Shown piece by piece: positions 49,301 to 59,878 of a stretch of DNA of 64,000 nucleotides; positions within the stretch are counted from its first letter, which is position 1, and every line of letters starts with the position of its first letter. The notes under the pieces were generated by a model that had not been told where the DNA came from, did not search any database, and worked only from the letters and a program-made list of their open reading frames with translations. The DNA comes from Antennarius striatus (Eukaryota > Chordata > Actinopteri > Lophiiformes > Antennariidae), in the NCBI RefSeq assembly GCF_040054535.1, contig NC_090796.1, positions 15,651,501 to 15,715,500 on the forward strand, written 5' to 3'. The translations under genes were made by a program, and so were the position numbers.

Positions 49301-52300
49301 TCAATTTATTATTACTTTAGTGAAATAAGTGTTTTCAGCCAGTGTAAAAAGATCTATTTAAATCCCTTGATTCTAAAATGTTTATTAAAATATATGTATA
49401 TATAATAAATATATTATAAATTTTTGACTTACTTATTTATTCAACATCTTGTTTCAATAAATAAATGAAGAATCAGCTAAAAACAGGAATAAATCTATTT
49501 TAAAAAATGTTTTTGTATCTTGATAAAATCATTTTTTGTGATCACCGCACATCACAACGTGAAATGTAAATTTAACAAGCCATTCTGTCTTTCATAAACT
49601 TCAAAAATATTTATTTGGCACTTTACGTCATCACTCTATCACATGCAGCATCTCATGTTTTACTGGAACTGAATTCTTCCTGAGCTACTGTTGGGTTTTA
49701 TTTATCTTTAAAGCTGGTTTGGCTGGTCATGTGGCTTGAATGGTAAAACCCTAGTTTAATGGAGTCCCTTTTTGTGATGTGGTTTTATGGGAGCTGCTGT
49801 AGTTCCACAATTGTCCTGTGGTCCAGGACTGATCAGTGGAACCTGTGTTTTCTGTTTTCTGCAGGGGCATCGCTCAGTTCAGCACCTGCAGCGCTCGGGA
49901 CTTCGAGCAGCTGGTCCGGCGTGGGAGAGGCGAGTGTCTGAGGAACCAGCCCACCGTGGACTCCATGGGCATCGCAGAATGTGGCAACGGCCGACTGGAC
50001 GCAGGAGAACAGTGTGACTGCGGTCAACCAGAGGTGGAGTAGGACACACACATATAATGTTTTATCTTAATAGTTAATAGTTCGTGCTAGAAATACCACA
50101 AGGATTCCTTTGGTTAAAGGGATCGTCTGCCTCTCAATGGTTTTAAAGAGCAAACATTTATATGTGTGTTTTTTAAATAATTAGAAATGGAACTAACAGG
50201 GTGTGACGCAATTATGTTAAAAACATGTGGATATATTTATATAATTCTATATTTATGACTAAACAAAGTGTGGCCTGTAGTGGATGATGGAGAATGTCGT
50301 TCTAATTCATATTTAGAAAAAAAGCAAAACAAACTTTTCTTTTTTGAATTTGAATACAAAAAGTCTCCAACAAAAGAGTTTGATTTCAAAATGAAAGCAT
50401 TTTGGTGGAAGTTTTGTCACGTGCTGATGGGATTCTCTCCGATTCATTTTCATGCAGGAATGTGATAACCAATGCTGTAACCCAACCACCTGCATGTTTA
50501 CCCCGGGGTCGGCCTGCGCTCAGGGAGAATGCTGCCAAAACTGCCAGGTAAAGCCATCAGCTGGACCTGAGATCTCCTAACATGCAAAGATGATGTTTTG
50601 TTCTACCTGTTCTTCCTACAGTTGGATGTTTGGGCTTCATTTGCAGATTGATGCAGAAATTCATTTAGAGACTCTGTGTGAACTTGGTGTGCAGTAGTCA
50701 GATGGAGCTAATGACTGTACTGGATTATCTCTAAGTCTCACTCTGGAAAAACAAACATGTTTTCTCTCGTGCTGTGTGTTTTTTTCCCTTATTTTTAGGT
50801 CCGAGTGGCTGGAACTGTTTGCAGAAGATCCATCAACACCTGCGATCTACCTGAATACTGCAACGGCGTCGCCGCGGCCTGTCCCGAGGACTACTACAAG
50901 ATGAACAGCCTCACCTGCGAAAATGCCTACTGCTACGAGGGCCGGTGCCAGACGTACGACTTCCAGTGCCGACAGCTCTTTGAACAAGGTGTGTTCATTT
51001 CTGTGTGTGGGATTTCAATTTGCGTTTGAATAGAATTTAAAATATGCTCGGTCAATAATACGCCAGCTCAAAGTGTTCAAGGAGGAAGTTTCACGATCTC
51101 ATGTTGTTCTTATCGTTTCTGAATTTGCGTCTCAGATCAGACAAGAAAAGCAGACGATATTTGTTTCACACATGCAAATACAGAAGGAACCTTATTTGGA
51201 AACTGTGGACGGGATGAACAAGGAGCATTCATCAGGTGTAGCGTGGCGTAAGTTCTCCACTACTGACCCGTGAACACACACAAATGTGTGCAACATGATT
51301 CCACCTCGTTTTGCACCGTTTAATTTCAAATTAGACTTCAGCCACGGGCTATTTACCTCCTGAAGTGCAACTGGTTTTGACAAAAACTTCAAATTCAGAG
51401 GGAGCCTTTCAGTTTCACATACCTGAGGATGATGGTTTTTGATGAACTGGATTTTCTTGAACTGGATTTTCTTGAACCGTCTCTTTCAGGAACGCCATGT
51501 GTGGAAAGATCCAATGCACCAACGTGGACCTGACCACCCTCCCAGAAGGCCCCCAGGTCAGCGTCCAGATGATCGAGGGTTCAAATTGCGTCAATGCGGA
51601 TTTCAATCTGGGCCCGGATGTGCTGGATCCGGCCTACGTCAACGCGGGCAGCCCCTGTGATGAAGGAAAGGTAAACAGAACGACAGCATGTGGAGGAGAG
51701 AATGGAATCCGAGCGTATTTAGACAGCTCATATTTGACATTTGATTGCGTGGTTGTTTACTTCCTGGTAGGTTTGGAATCCGGAATACACGAAAGCTACC
51801 GGACTTGTTTCCATTCACTAGTCTTTGTTTATCGTTGTGGTACTTTCCTAAATTACGGAAAAAAAAAACACTGAATCAGTTTTTCCATTCTAGCTTTAAT
51901 GGCATCAGTAAACTTGAATCCTTCCCTTTCAGACCTGTATAAACTTCCAGTGTGTGAACGCTTCTGCTCTGAGGGACAACTTCGACTGCGATGCCCAGGT
52001 CAACTGCAACAATCGAGGGGTGAGACATCGTTCTCTTTTCTTGTCTTACAGTCACCAGCCAGTCAAGACTTGATCTGACTTAAATCATCATGCTGTTTTC
52101 AGGTGTGTAATAACGAAGGAAACTGCCACTGTGACGACGGCTGGGCTCCGCCCAGCTGCTCTGAGCCTGGGCGAGGTGGAAGCATCAACAGCGGTCCTGC
52201 TACGATCGGTTGGTTTAACAGATTACTGTTTGTAATTAAAGCAGTTAAATTTGAAGTTCCCCATCCTCACACAGTCTTATTTTACCTCAGACAACTCGCT

Positions 52301-53035
52301 CAGGGACGGCCTGCTGATTGGCTTCCTGTTGGGGGTCCCAGTCCTGATCTTCATCATCCTGCTGCTGATCTTCATTTTCAAGAGAGATGCTCTGGACCCG
52401 TGCTGCCCCAGTAAATTCAGGTAAACACGGCCCGAGGCGGAGGATGTGCTGATAGACATTTTAAAGGATTAGATCCAGAGTTTTATTCTGATTACTGCTT
52501 TTCAGAGTTATGCCTTGCTTTCACAGGTCAAATAATGCTCAGGATAGATATGGCCCATCTGACGGAAATATTCCACGTCCACCACAGATTCCACCAGAGA
52601 GGGTGAATATTTTCATTTTTCATGAAATGAAATGTTAAACCCAAAATGATCACCGTGGTAACTGATGCTGCACAACTAACCTGGTGAAGAGATGACCTTT
52701 AGAGTTTTGGAGTAAAATTTGTGTAGAGTAACACAAGAAAAAGATAAACCAATCAAAAGAAGAGTAAAAGTTGTTGTTCTTCTCCGTCTAATTCCAGCCT
52801 GGCTATCCACCTGCTGCCTCGGTTCCAAACTCTGGGTATGACCTGATTTCACTTTTTAAACTTTTACTTTGAGTTTTGTTGTGGCATGACTTCATTTGTA
52901 TATGTCTCTTTCAGGCATGGACACGTTGATTACTGGGACCCTGTACCAAACCATACTTTTGCACCGAAGCCAGCTCCCAGACAAGGCCCGGGAGTCCCCA
53001 AACCAATCCAACCCAACGCAAGACGCTATAATTAA
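46387..53035 (+). CDS. ADAM9-like transmembrane metalloprotease-disintegrin
   Basis: CDS exons: 46387-46465, 46715-46815, 46900-46976, 47059-47137, 47220-47296, 47480-47672, 47777-47839, 48053-48124, 48220-48389, 48485-48575, 48919-49049, 49865-50033, 50458-50547, 50799-50988, 51136-51235, 51490-51670, 51933-52019, 52103-52208, 52291-52420, 52527-52602, 52798-52835, 52915-53035. Total 806 aa. In order it has a signal peptide, a prodomain with cysteine switch (C176, PATCGV), a furin site RKKR (202-205), a reprolysin domain with zinc motif [12 protein letters not shown] (H349, H353, H359), disintegrin ([15 protein letters not shown] onward, CDLPEYC), a cysteine-rich region, an EGF-like segment ([12 protein letters not shown]), a TM helix at about 692-716 and a proline-rich tail. 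It probably sheds cell-surface proteins. The EGF-to-TM stretch ([14 protein letters not shown]) and length are closest to ADAM9 rather than ADAM8 or ADAM12. It may be a fish-specific ADAM9 paralogue. A second in-frame ATG at 46399 is an alternative start. Confidence 0.92.
49184..49262 (+). repeat. Dispersed teleost repeat in an ADAM intron
   Basis: It contains CATTTTCTGTACCGCTTCAT followed by a 'gggtcaaggggttgcagac' segment and matches the repeat at 29974-30045. It lies in the long intron 49050-49864. Confidence 0.55.
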
Positions 53036-53631
53036 TCTGATTTTCGCTTTTTGAAAATATTTCCAGTTGTTTTGTGGATGTTTGAAGTTTACTCCGGGTT
53101 GACTCTGTATGAAAGGACTACTGTCAAGCAAAATTTAACAAGTTGCTTGCTGTTACTTGATGCCAGCACTTTTTTGGAGGTCACCTGTCATAACTTGGTG
53201 GAGGGCGGACCTGACAGATGAAAGTATTGATTGTAATATATTTTTATCTCTAATTGGAAATATGTGTGTTTGCACATCAAATCAGAAATCATTTTGTATT
53301 TTTTTCCTACAATGTATCAGTGTATTTAAAACATTTTGTGAATTTGATGTTATTAATTGTAATAAAAATGTCCTGGGGAAAAATTGCAGATTGTTTTTTT
53401 AAAGTGTGATTTATTTATTTTTACACTAATACACCGTATTCTAGGTCAAATTAAATTAATTGATGATACAGTATCCCCATCAACGAAGACGACTTCCTGC
53501 TTCCGCTTTTCCACTAAAAGGATTTTAATTTGAAAGGTGGTCAGCAGGAAGTCACGTGTTTCCATTGTTTTGACTACGTAATGCGGAAGTTAGCCGTCAC
53601 CTGCATCTACAGTCGTGATAAAATGTAGTTC
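53036..53631 (+). other. ADAM9-like 3' UTR, then pstk upstream region
   Basis: An AATAAA at 53361-53366 is the probable poly(A) signal of the ADAM9-like gene. After about 53400 the sequence leads into the pstk start. TTTCCACTAAAAG and GTCACGTG (an E-box, about 53552-53559) lie upstream of pstk, but no core promoter is clear. Confidence 0.5.
53361..53366 (+). terminator. Poly(A) signal of the ADAM9-like gene
   Basis: Canonical AATAAA 326 bases after the stop codon, with a T-rich stretch following. Confidence 0.6.
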
Positions 53632-55525
53632 ATGGCAGCGGAGGAGGCCGGAGTTGTTCCACGGACTCCAGGCTGTCTGTGCGTCCTCTGCGGGCTTCCT
53701 GCTGCGGGGAAATCCACGCTGGCCCTCCAGGTCCTCCGCACGGCGCGGCAGCGCGGGTGGAGAGCCGGTGTGTTTCCGTATGACGACCTGATCACCGAAC
53801 AAGCGTTTCAGACCCGATCGGCGGAGGACGGGGAAGACATGGTGACGTCACCCGGGCCAAACGGGCCTATTTTATGCTAAAATGTGTTAAAACTATTAGA
53901 ATTAATTTAACGTGTAGAAATTATTCTAGCCGAAAAAAGATAACTAGAAACTACAAAAAAAAATATTTTCAAAAAACTGAGCCATATGTTAAATATATGA
54001 TATTTACTAAAAAGATTAATCATTTAGAAAAAAATTACTTGGTACATTTTTTTAAAGATGTTGACGATAAGTAAAATACTCTGCAAATTTAACTTGCACT
54101 TTTCCCAAATATGACCCAAAATGTTAATTTAAGTGACATTTGTAGAACCTTTAGCTGCTGCAAACATGATGCAGATCCAGACTCCAGCTCCTGCCAACAG
54201 TCCTAAGGAATCTTAGCCCATTCCTCACAAATAAAACCCTCCAGAGCTGGAATATCCCAGGGTTCATGTATTATAATTGATTTTTTTTTTCTCTTTCTAG
54301 CACACTGAGTGGAAGTTACACAGACAGGCCGTTTTGCAGTGCGTTGAGGACTTTCTAGAGAGACGTGAGCCTCCGAGCCGCCGTCGGATCAACAGGGCAG
54401 CGTGGGAGCAGTGCATCCGACCTCTGCTGCAGCCTGCATCCTACCAGGCGCCGCTTCTCTTCCTGCTGGATGACAACTTCTACTATCCCAGCATGAGATA
54501 TGAAGTTTTCCAACTCGCAAGAAAGTGTAAGAAGAAGAAGAAGAAGATGATATACTTTATTGATCCCCTCGGGGAAATTACATAAGCAGCATAGATTCCA
54601 GTTGTCCACATTACACACAGGTTGTGTATTTTAGAGTAATACAAATCTGTCGTTTTCAGATTCGCTGGGCTTCTGCCAGGTGCATCTACGTTGTGATCTG
54701 GACACCTGCGTCAGCAGGAACCAGAACAGATCCGAACCCATTCCCACCAGCGTGCTGCTGGAGATGGTGAAGCGTTTAGAGCCTCCGAATCCTCAGAAGA
54801 ACACCTGGGAGACAAACAGCCTCTCTCTCAACTCTGCGGAGAGTTTGTCTGAATGTGATACGTAAGACGACGGAGTGGATTCTTCAGCGTCGATAAAGTT
54901 CCTGCTCATTAAAACGATTATTAATCCGTTGCTTCCATCTGTTTCTCCTCCTCTGACTTCATCTCAGGCAGAAGGTGATGGAGTTGATCTCATCTGCGCT
55001 GAGCAACCCGCCGAGCCCGGTTGAGGATAACACAGAACAGACGGTTTGCAAACATAGCGTGGATAAAACATTCAATTTTTAAAAAAAACTGCTTCAGAGA
55101 ACAATTTATTCCTACTGTGGTTTATTACTGTTGCAGGAGGCCGACCGTCTCAAATGCGCCACCAGTGTGATCCACCAGGCAGACCAGGCCTGCCGACGGC
55201 TCGTCTCCGACGCCATGACGACGGCCAGAGGTCAGTCATGAGCATCAGTTCCACATATAGTTTCGTTTTCGCATTCCGGTGTAACCACCACTTCCTCACC
55301 TTGACTCTAGGAGCTCAGGTACCTTCTGAAAAGATGAGGTCGCTGGTGGCGCAGCTGAACCAATCCAAAGCCACTTTTCTTCAGAACCTGCGGAGACAGC
55401 TGCTCCAGGAAGCGTCCTTCAGTCAGGAGGACGTCGATGTGGAACGGGTGGTGGGAAGAGCCGTGGATGTGTTTGACCGCGAGAGGAAGGAAATCCTGTC
55501 GAGGATCATTAATGAGAAGAAATGA
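53632..55525 (+). CDS. pstk: L-seryl-tRNA(Sec) kinase (phosphoseryl-tRNA kinase)
   Basis: CDS exons: 53632-53841, 54301-54526, 54660-54861, 54968-55043, 55137-55230, 55311-55525. Total 340 aa (human 348). The enzyme phosphorylates Ser-tRNA(Sec) with ATP, the step before SepSecS makes selenocysteinyl-tRNA. The N-terminal P-loop GLPAAGKST (21-29) follows CLCVLC, and an FPYDDLI segment follows. A distinctive LLDDNFYYPSMRYEVFQLARK stretch, LGFCQVHL and NTWETNSL match PSTK family landmarks. The C-terminal part is helical and charged, as in vertebrate PSTK. The start at 53632 is preceded in the same region by an ATG immediately followed by a stop, so 53632 is the first usable one. The 133-nt intron after exon 2 begins with a retroposon tail. 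From general knowledge, PSTK neighbours IKZF5 and ACADSB in human too. Confidence 0.96.
54530..54590 (-). mobile_element. Retroposon tail fragment in a pstk intron
   Basis: An (AAG)n run followed by TACTTTATTGATCCCCTCGG and a short remainder. The TTTATTGATCCCC motif is the reverse complement of the 3' tail also seen at 2036-2065 and 59766-59817. It starts within a few bases of the exon 2 donor (GT at 54527-54528). Confidence 0.55.
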
Positions 55526-56492
55526 CTTGAATCCCAACAACCTGAACGACGTTCACTGAACTGCTCCTCAGCTCGTGGACCAATGTGACACCAACACGTA
55601 CGTGGAAACCAATCAGAGCAGGACGTCCTGTCAGCGCAAATAAAATCTGAACAATCAGCGTCTTCCGCTTGTCCTTCTGGTTGACCTTGAATTGGTTTGT
55701 GTGAACGCACATGAAAAGAGAAAAGTTTAACTCCCAAGTCCACATTTCTAATATTCTAAATGAGAAATATTCCGTTTAACTCATTTGACCCACAGAATAT
55801 TGGGTTCTATGATTCTGTAAACACCAAAACTACCAAAAGAAAGAGTAGACTAATGTTCTTTCATTAGAAAAAAAAGTTTATTTCTACCTTTTCCCATTCC
55901 TAAGTTATTAGCTGTAGAACACAGGCTGGTTTCACTAAAAAAAACATCCGTTTCAGAGGAAAAAAAAAACAAAACAAAGAAAATGATCATTTAGTGAGAC
56001 GCCGAGTCAGAACAGTTTGATTTGAGTTGGATGCAAATATTTTTTGCTCTTATGACACCTCAAACATCTCAACAGTGGTTTCTATAAACCAACAAAGAGA
56101 ATGAGAAAGAGGGGTTCTGATGGTAAAATTATTTATGAATGACTTTGTTCAACGCCTACATTTGACAAAAACTTTTTTTAAGCTGTCACAGCTCTATGTA
56201 GTAAATGGGATGAGATTCAAACCTCCATCCAGTCATTCTATCCATTGTCTTCATATCATATAATGTATGCTGATCACAGGAGATCAGTCCATCACCAAAC
56301 ATAACGGACGTCTGTAGATACCAACGGCAATGAATGAGTTTTTAATGGTTAGCTTCCTTTTCCGTTAAATCCATGAGTGGGAGTGGGAGGTCCTGGGTGT
56401 GTTGGGTTGAGATGATTTACATGTCGGTGTCGTTACGAACGAACAGTGACGTGAAAACAACAGGACCTGAGACGCCACATCCACCGACAGAA
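55526..56492. other. pstk and ikzf5 3' UTRs, tail to tail
   Basis: pstk ends with an AATAAA at 55639-55644. On the minus strand, TTTATT at 55877-55882 gives an AATAAA about 610 bases after the ikzf5 stop. The two convergent transcripts may therefore end within about 250 bases of each other. No other gene is seen. Confidence 0.5.
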
Positions 56493-59145
56493 TCACTTCT
56501 TATGTTGCCCGCGGGCGAAGTGGCACGCGAAGTCGTATCGGTCTCTGCACAGGTGGCCGCAGATGTTGCACTGGAAAGGATGCTCGTAACCATGGCAACC
56601 CATGTGTATGGTGTAGAGGATGTTATCCAGGAAGTGAATGTCACAGTGCTGACATTTATGCAGGAGCTGCTGGTCGGGCGTGGTCGGGAGCAGGGCCGGC
56701 GTACTCGGCTGGCTGTTGCTGACGCTCGCCGTGATGGTGTTGCTCTCAAAGCCGACGTCGGGCGCCGGGCAGCAGCCCTCCGGGACGGACGGTGGGGTGT
56801 CCTTTTTAGGCGGGAAGGTCTGGACTCTGTTTGAATGCGCCGCGTGTTCGCTGGACACCTGTTCGATGAGGATGGGCTTCTCCTCCAGCGAATCCCTGTC
56901 TGGGGATTCGGACGTCTGAGTCTCGGGGTGAAGGTCGGCCAGCTGGCCGGCGAGAGCCGACAGCTGGTCCAAAGGGTTACTGAACGTCAGGCCATTAGCT
57001 CCTCTGCTGTGAGCGTCATTCTCATCCGCCTTGGGGAGTTTCTTGTAGTCGCTGCCGTTCAGATGGTGGTGAATCTTCTGGGACAAGTCGTTCAGATAAT
57101 CGGACTTTTGCAGTCCCGCGGACGGAGGGTTTATGTTCACCAGCAGCCGCCTGCCGAAGCCCAGTGAGCCCGACCGCTTCTGCAGGGAGTTCAGGATCCT
57201 CTTGGTGGCGAACGAGGAGCGGATGACCCTCGTGGGCAGGAGCTTGTGGCGGCGGCGGCGGTGGTGCGACAGGTTGCTGCGGTCGCTGCAGCGGAAGGCA
57301 CAGAGGTCACACTTGTATGGCTTTTCTCCCGTGTGCGAGCGCACGTGGGCTTCCAGGTGGCGCTCGTAGGCGGAAGCGAACGGGCACAGCTGGCAGCGAT
57401 GAGGCTTCTCTCCTGGGGGGGGATTAGGAAATAAATGCAGTTAAACAGTGACATGATTTAATGTGAGAGAGTCAACAGACGAGGAGGGACACACAAACAT
57501 GTTCTTGATTTACGAGTTACTCCAAATGGTTAACTCACTGGCTGCCAATTCAACGAGGAGATCTGGAGGTGCTTGTCAGTGAAAATCAGGCTTCTGATCG
57601 TGGAATTTATCGTCATGACAACTGATCCAGTTACGGAACAGAGGGATGGCGAATCAGAGGAAGACTGAGAAGTTGCAGAAGCTTACAATGCAACAAAGTT
57701 TGCAAACATCAGAGATCACCCGTGAGCGAACACCATGTCGTTCTAAGCAAAGCATCTTGGGACGGATCAAGAACAGAAAGAAAACACCAATGTGTTTTTC
57801 CAACAATAAATAGCCAGATGCCAGAGAAAGCCTGCCAAAAGAGATCAATTGATATTAAACGCTGGTAGCAAATGAGTTAATAGAAATCTCTAGCAGAGAA
57901 ATACTATTTATACTACTATTTATTTATCATTTTTGCAAAGACTCAAGGAAACAGGAACAGTTGAAATATTTCAATAACACAAATTACAACCAAATTTAAC
58001 CTGATATAAGACTAAATCCTACTTCTCCTGACTACAGTGGTTTCAAAGCAAGCATGTCTGGTTCTTCCTGGAGTCCTTTTCGCTGCAAAGCCGATTCTGA
58101 AAGCGTTCTTCACAAATATTAACCCATTCCTCACGGATAATCCTGGAATATTGTTGGTTTACTTGCTGCAGCCAACTCCTTTGAACCCCACCAGAGATTT
58201 TCTGCAGATTCAATCAAGCGATTGCGAACATAGTAGACGACGAGGTCAAGTTGAGACGCCTAATCTCCATATGTGGCTCATGTAAAACTGTTCTTGTGTG
58301 ATCTGCCTTTTGCAAACAGTTCATAACTAGTGTGTTGAATAAAAATTTGGCTTCCCACCGTAGCTGTGTGTTTGGATTGGCTTTGTTATGGCACGGGGTT
58401 CACCGGTTCATACACTGACCTGTGTGGATGCGGGTGTGCTCTATCAGACGAGCCATGCCCTTGTTGGCGTAGCTGCAGTAGCTGCACTTGTATTTTCCAT
58501 CGCAGGTCCTCTCCAGGCTCTCCATCTGAACATCTGAGCCGTCCTCCACCGACAGGCTCACTTCCACCGACGGGGGGTCCAGACCGTTCTCTTCACTCCG
58601 GAGGGCAACTGGAACCAAACACACCGAGATGTCTGTGACAGTTCATCCAGATCGTGAGGATCCAAAAGCATTTAAATCAACACTTATCGAGCTTATCGAG
58701 CGTTCCTTGAAGACCTTTCACCTCTCATCCGAGAGGCTTCTTCAGTTCTGGTGGTGGCTGTTGTCGCCTCAGCTTCTAAACTCTTGAGGTGTGATCATAT
58801 TTTATTCTATTCATATTCCAACAACAAGAGATTAAGAAAGTCAACACCAAACCATCAGAACCGAAGAACCTCTCTGGGATTGGAGGAGAAAAGTCTTCAA
58901 GGATCTTTCTATGAATCCAGTGGGTTGACTTCAACAGCTTTGCTCAGATGAAGTGACTTTAACGACAATCTGCTCTTATTTATGACGCGTTATGACGTCT
59001 CCATCCTACCTGCTTGGAACGGCTGCCCTGACTCCTTCTCTCCGTACACAGAGCCGGAGATCATGTTGACATGCTGGGTTTGCTGCGTTAAATACTCTTG
59101 AAATTCCCTCACAAAATCCACAGGTTCGGTCTTCACATCTTCCAT
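56493..59145 (-). CDS. ikzf5: Ikaros-family zinc finger protein 5 (Pegasus)
   Basis: Minus-strand CDS exons: 59145-59010, 58608-58420, 57412-56493. Total 414 aa (human 419). This is a nuclear DNA-binding repressor of the Ikaros family. The N-terminus DFVREFQEYLTQQTQHVNMI is Pegasus-typical. Three N-terminal C2H2 fingers lie at about 85-107 (YKCSYC to HTRIH), 113-135 (HRCQLC to HVRSH) and 141-163 (YKCDLC to HRRRRH), joined by TGEKP linkers. Two C-terminal fingers (HKCQHCDIHFLDNILYTIH and FQCNICGHLCRDRYDFACH) form the dimerisation domain that mediates contacts with other Ikaros proteins. The ordered fingers are separated by a long Ser/Pro-rich linker. The gene is divergent from acadsb, and exon phases close exactly. 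Confidence 0.97.
58690..58960 (+). repeat. Dispersed teleost repeat in ikzf5 intron 1
   Basis: It contains TTTCACCTCTCATCCGAGAG, followed by 'gcttcttcagttctgg'. This phrase recurs widely in teleost genomes. The class is not assigned. Confidence 0.5.
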
Positions 59146-59878
59146 TTTCCTTCTGTCGAGCGACGAAACGACCCTGAGGAGAGGAGTCCGTTTGTCCGGC
59201 TAACAAGCTACCTGCTCCGCCGTCAACCTGCTAGCTCGACGCGAACATTTTAATGGTTTACCGACAATTATAAACGAAGGGCAATCAGCTACACGTTCGA
59301 CACGCTTAATCTCCCCCCCCGAACCTTTCAGGTTCTAAGTACCATTACCGTGAATAACAGACATGTGAACCCAGCCCTTCTGATGTGTTGTGCGGTTTGA
59401 AGCGTCAAAACGAAACGCTTCCGTTCCGTTTCCAACACGTCAGTGGTGCGTTTAAATGTCGTTGGAATAAATTGCATCCATCAGAGGTCGGACATCTCAC
59501 ATCTACTCATGAGTCACGGATTATTATTATTGTGGTACCAATAATCTATTTTAACATCTTATATATAACCACCACATGGTAAAGCTAACAGCTAAGCATG
59601 GAAACAACTAATATGTTTCGCTCAATCAGATGGAGGTGTATTCTGTATTTATTTTTCAATCGTTTAATTTATGTTTAACATTATTCAGAACAAGTGCTAT
59701 CTTAGATTTTAATTGCCTTTGTGCTTTACTTGATAGATACTTTTTAATCCTTAATTCACACTCTTAATCCTTATGCAATTTCCTCCGGGATTAATAAAGT
59801 ATCTATCTATCTATCTAAAAACCAAAACATCCTATTGCACCTGAAGGCAGCAACATCAGTACGGATTTCATAACAAAC
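59146..59878. promoter_or_regulatory. Shared divergent promoter region of ikzf5 and acadsb
   Basis: Start codons of ikzf5 (minus) and acadsb (plus) are 733 bases apart, with no other gene between. A retroposon tail with (TATC)n sits at 59766-59817, close to the acadsb start. No TATA box is obvious. Confidence 0.5.
59766..59817 (+). mobile_element. Retroposon 3' tail with (TATC)n
   Basis: TTTCCTCCGGGATTAATAAA, followed by a GTATC/TATC repeat, is the plus-strand form of the tail seen at 2036-2065 and 54530-54590. It lies about 60 bases upstream of the acadsb ATG. Confidence 0.6.

Noticed and set aside
46387-53035. Assignment of the metalloprotease as ADAM8 because ADAM8 is on human chromosome 10q
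   Set aside because: The EGF-to-TM segment, cysteine-rich region and overall length resemble ADAM9 more. Chromosomal position alone is not evidence of orthology.
56373-56834. 153-codon plus-strand ORF over ikzf5
   Set aside because: Antisense shadow of the ikzf5 last exon, which has clear zinc fingers on the other strand.
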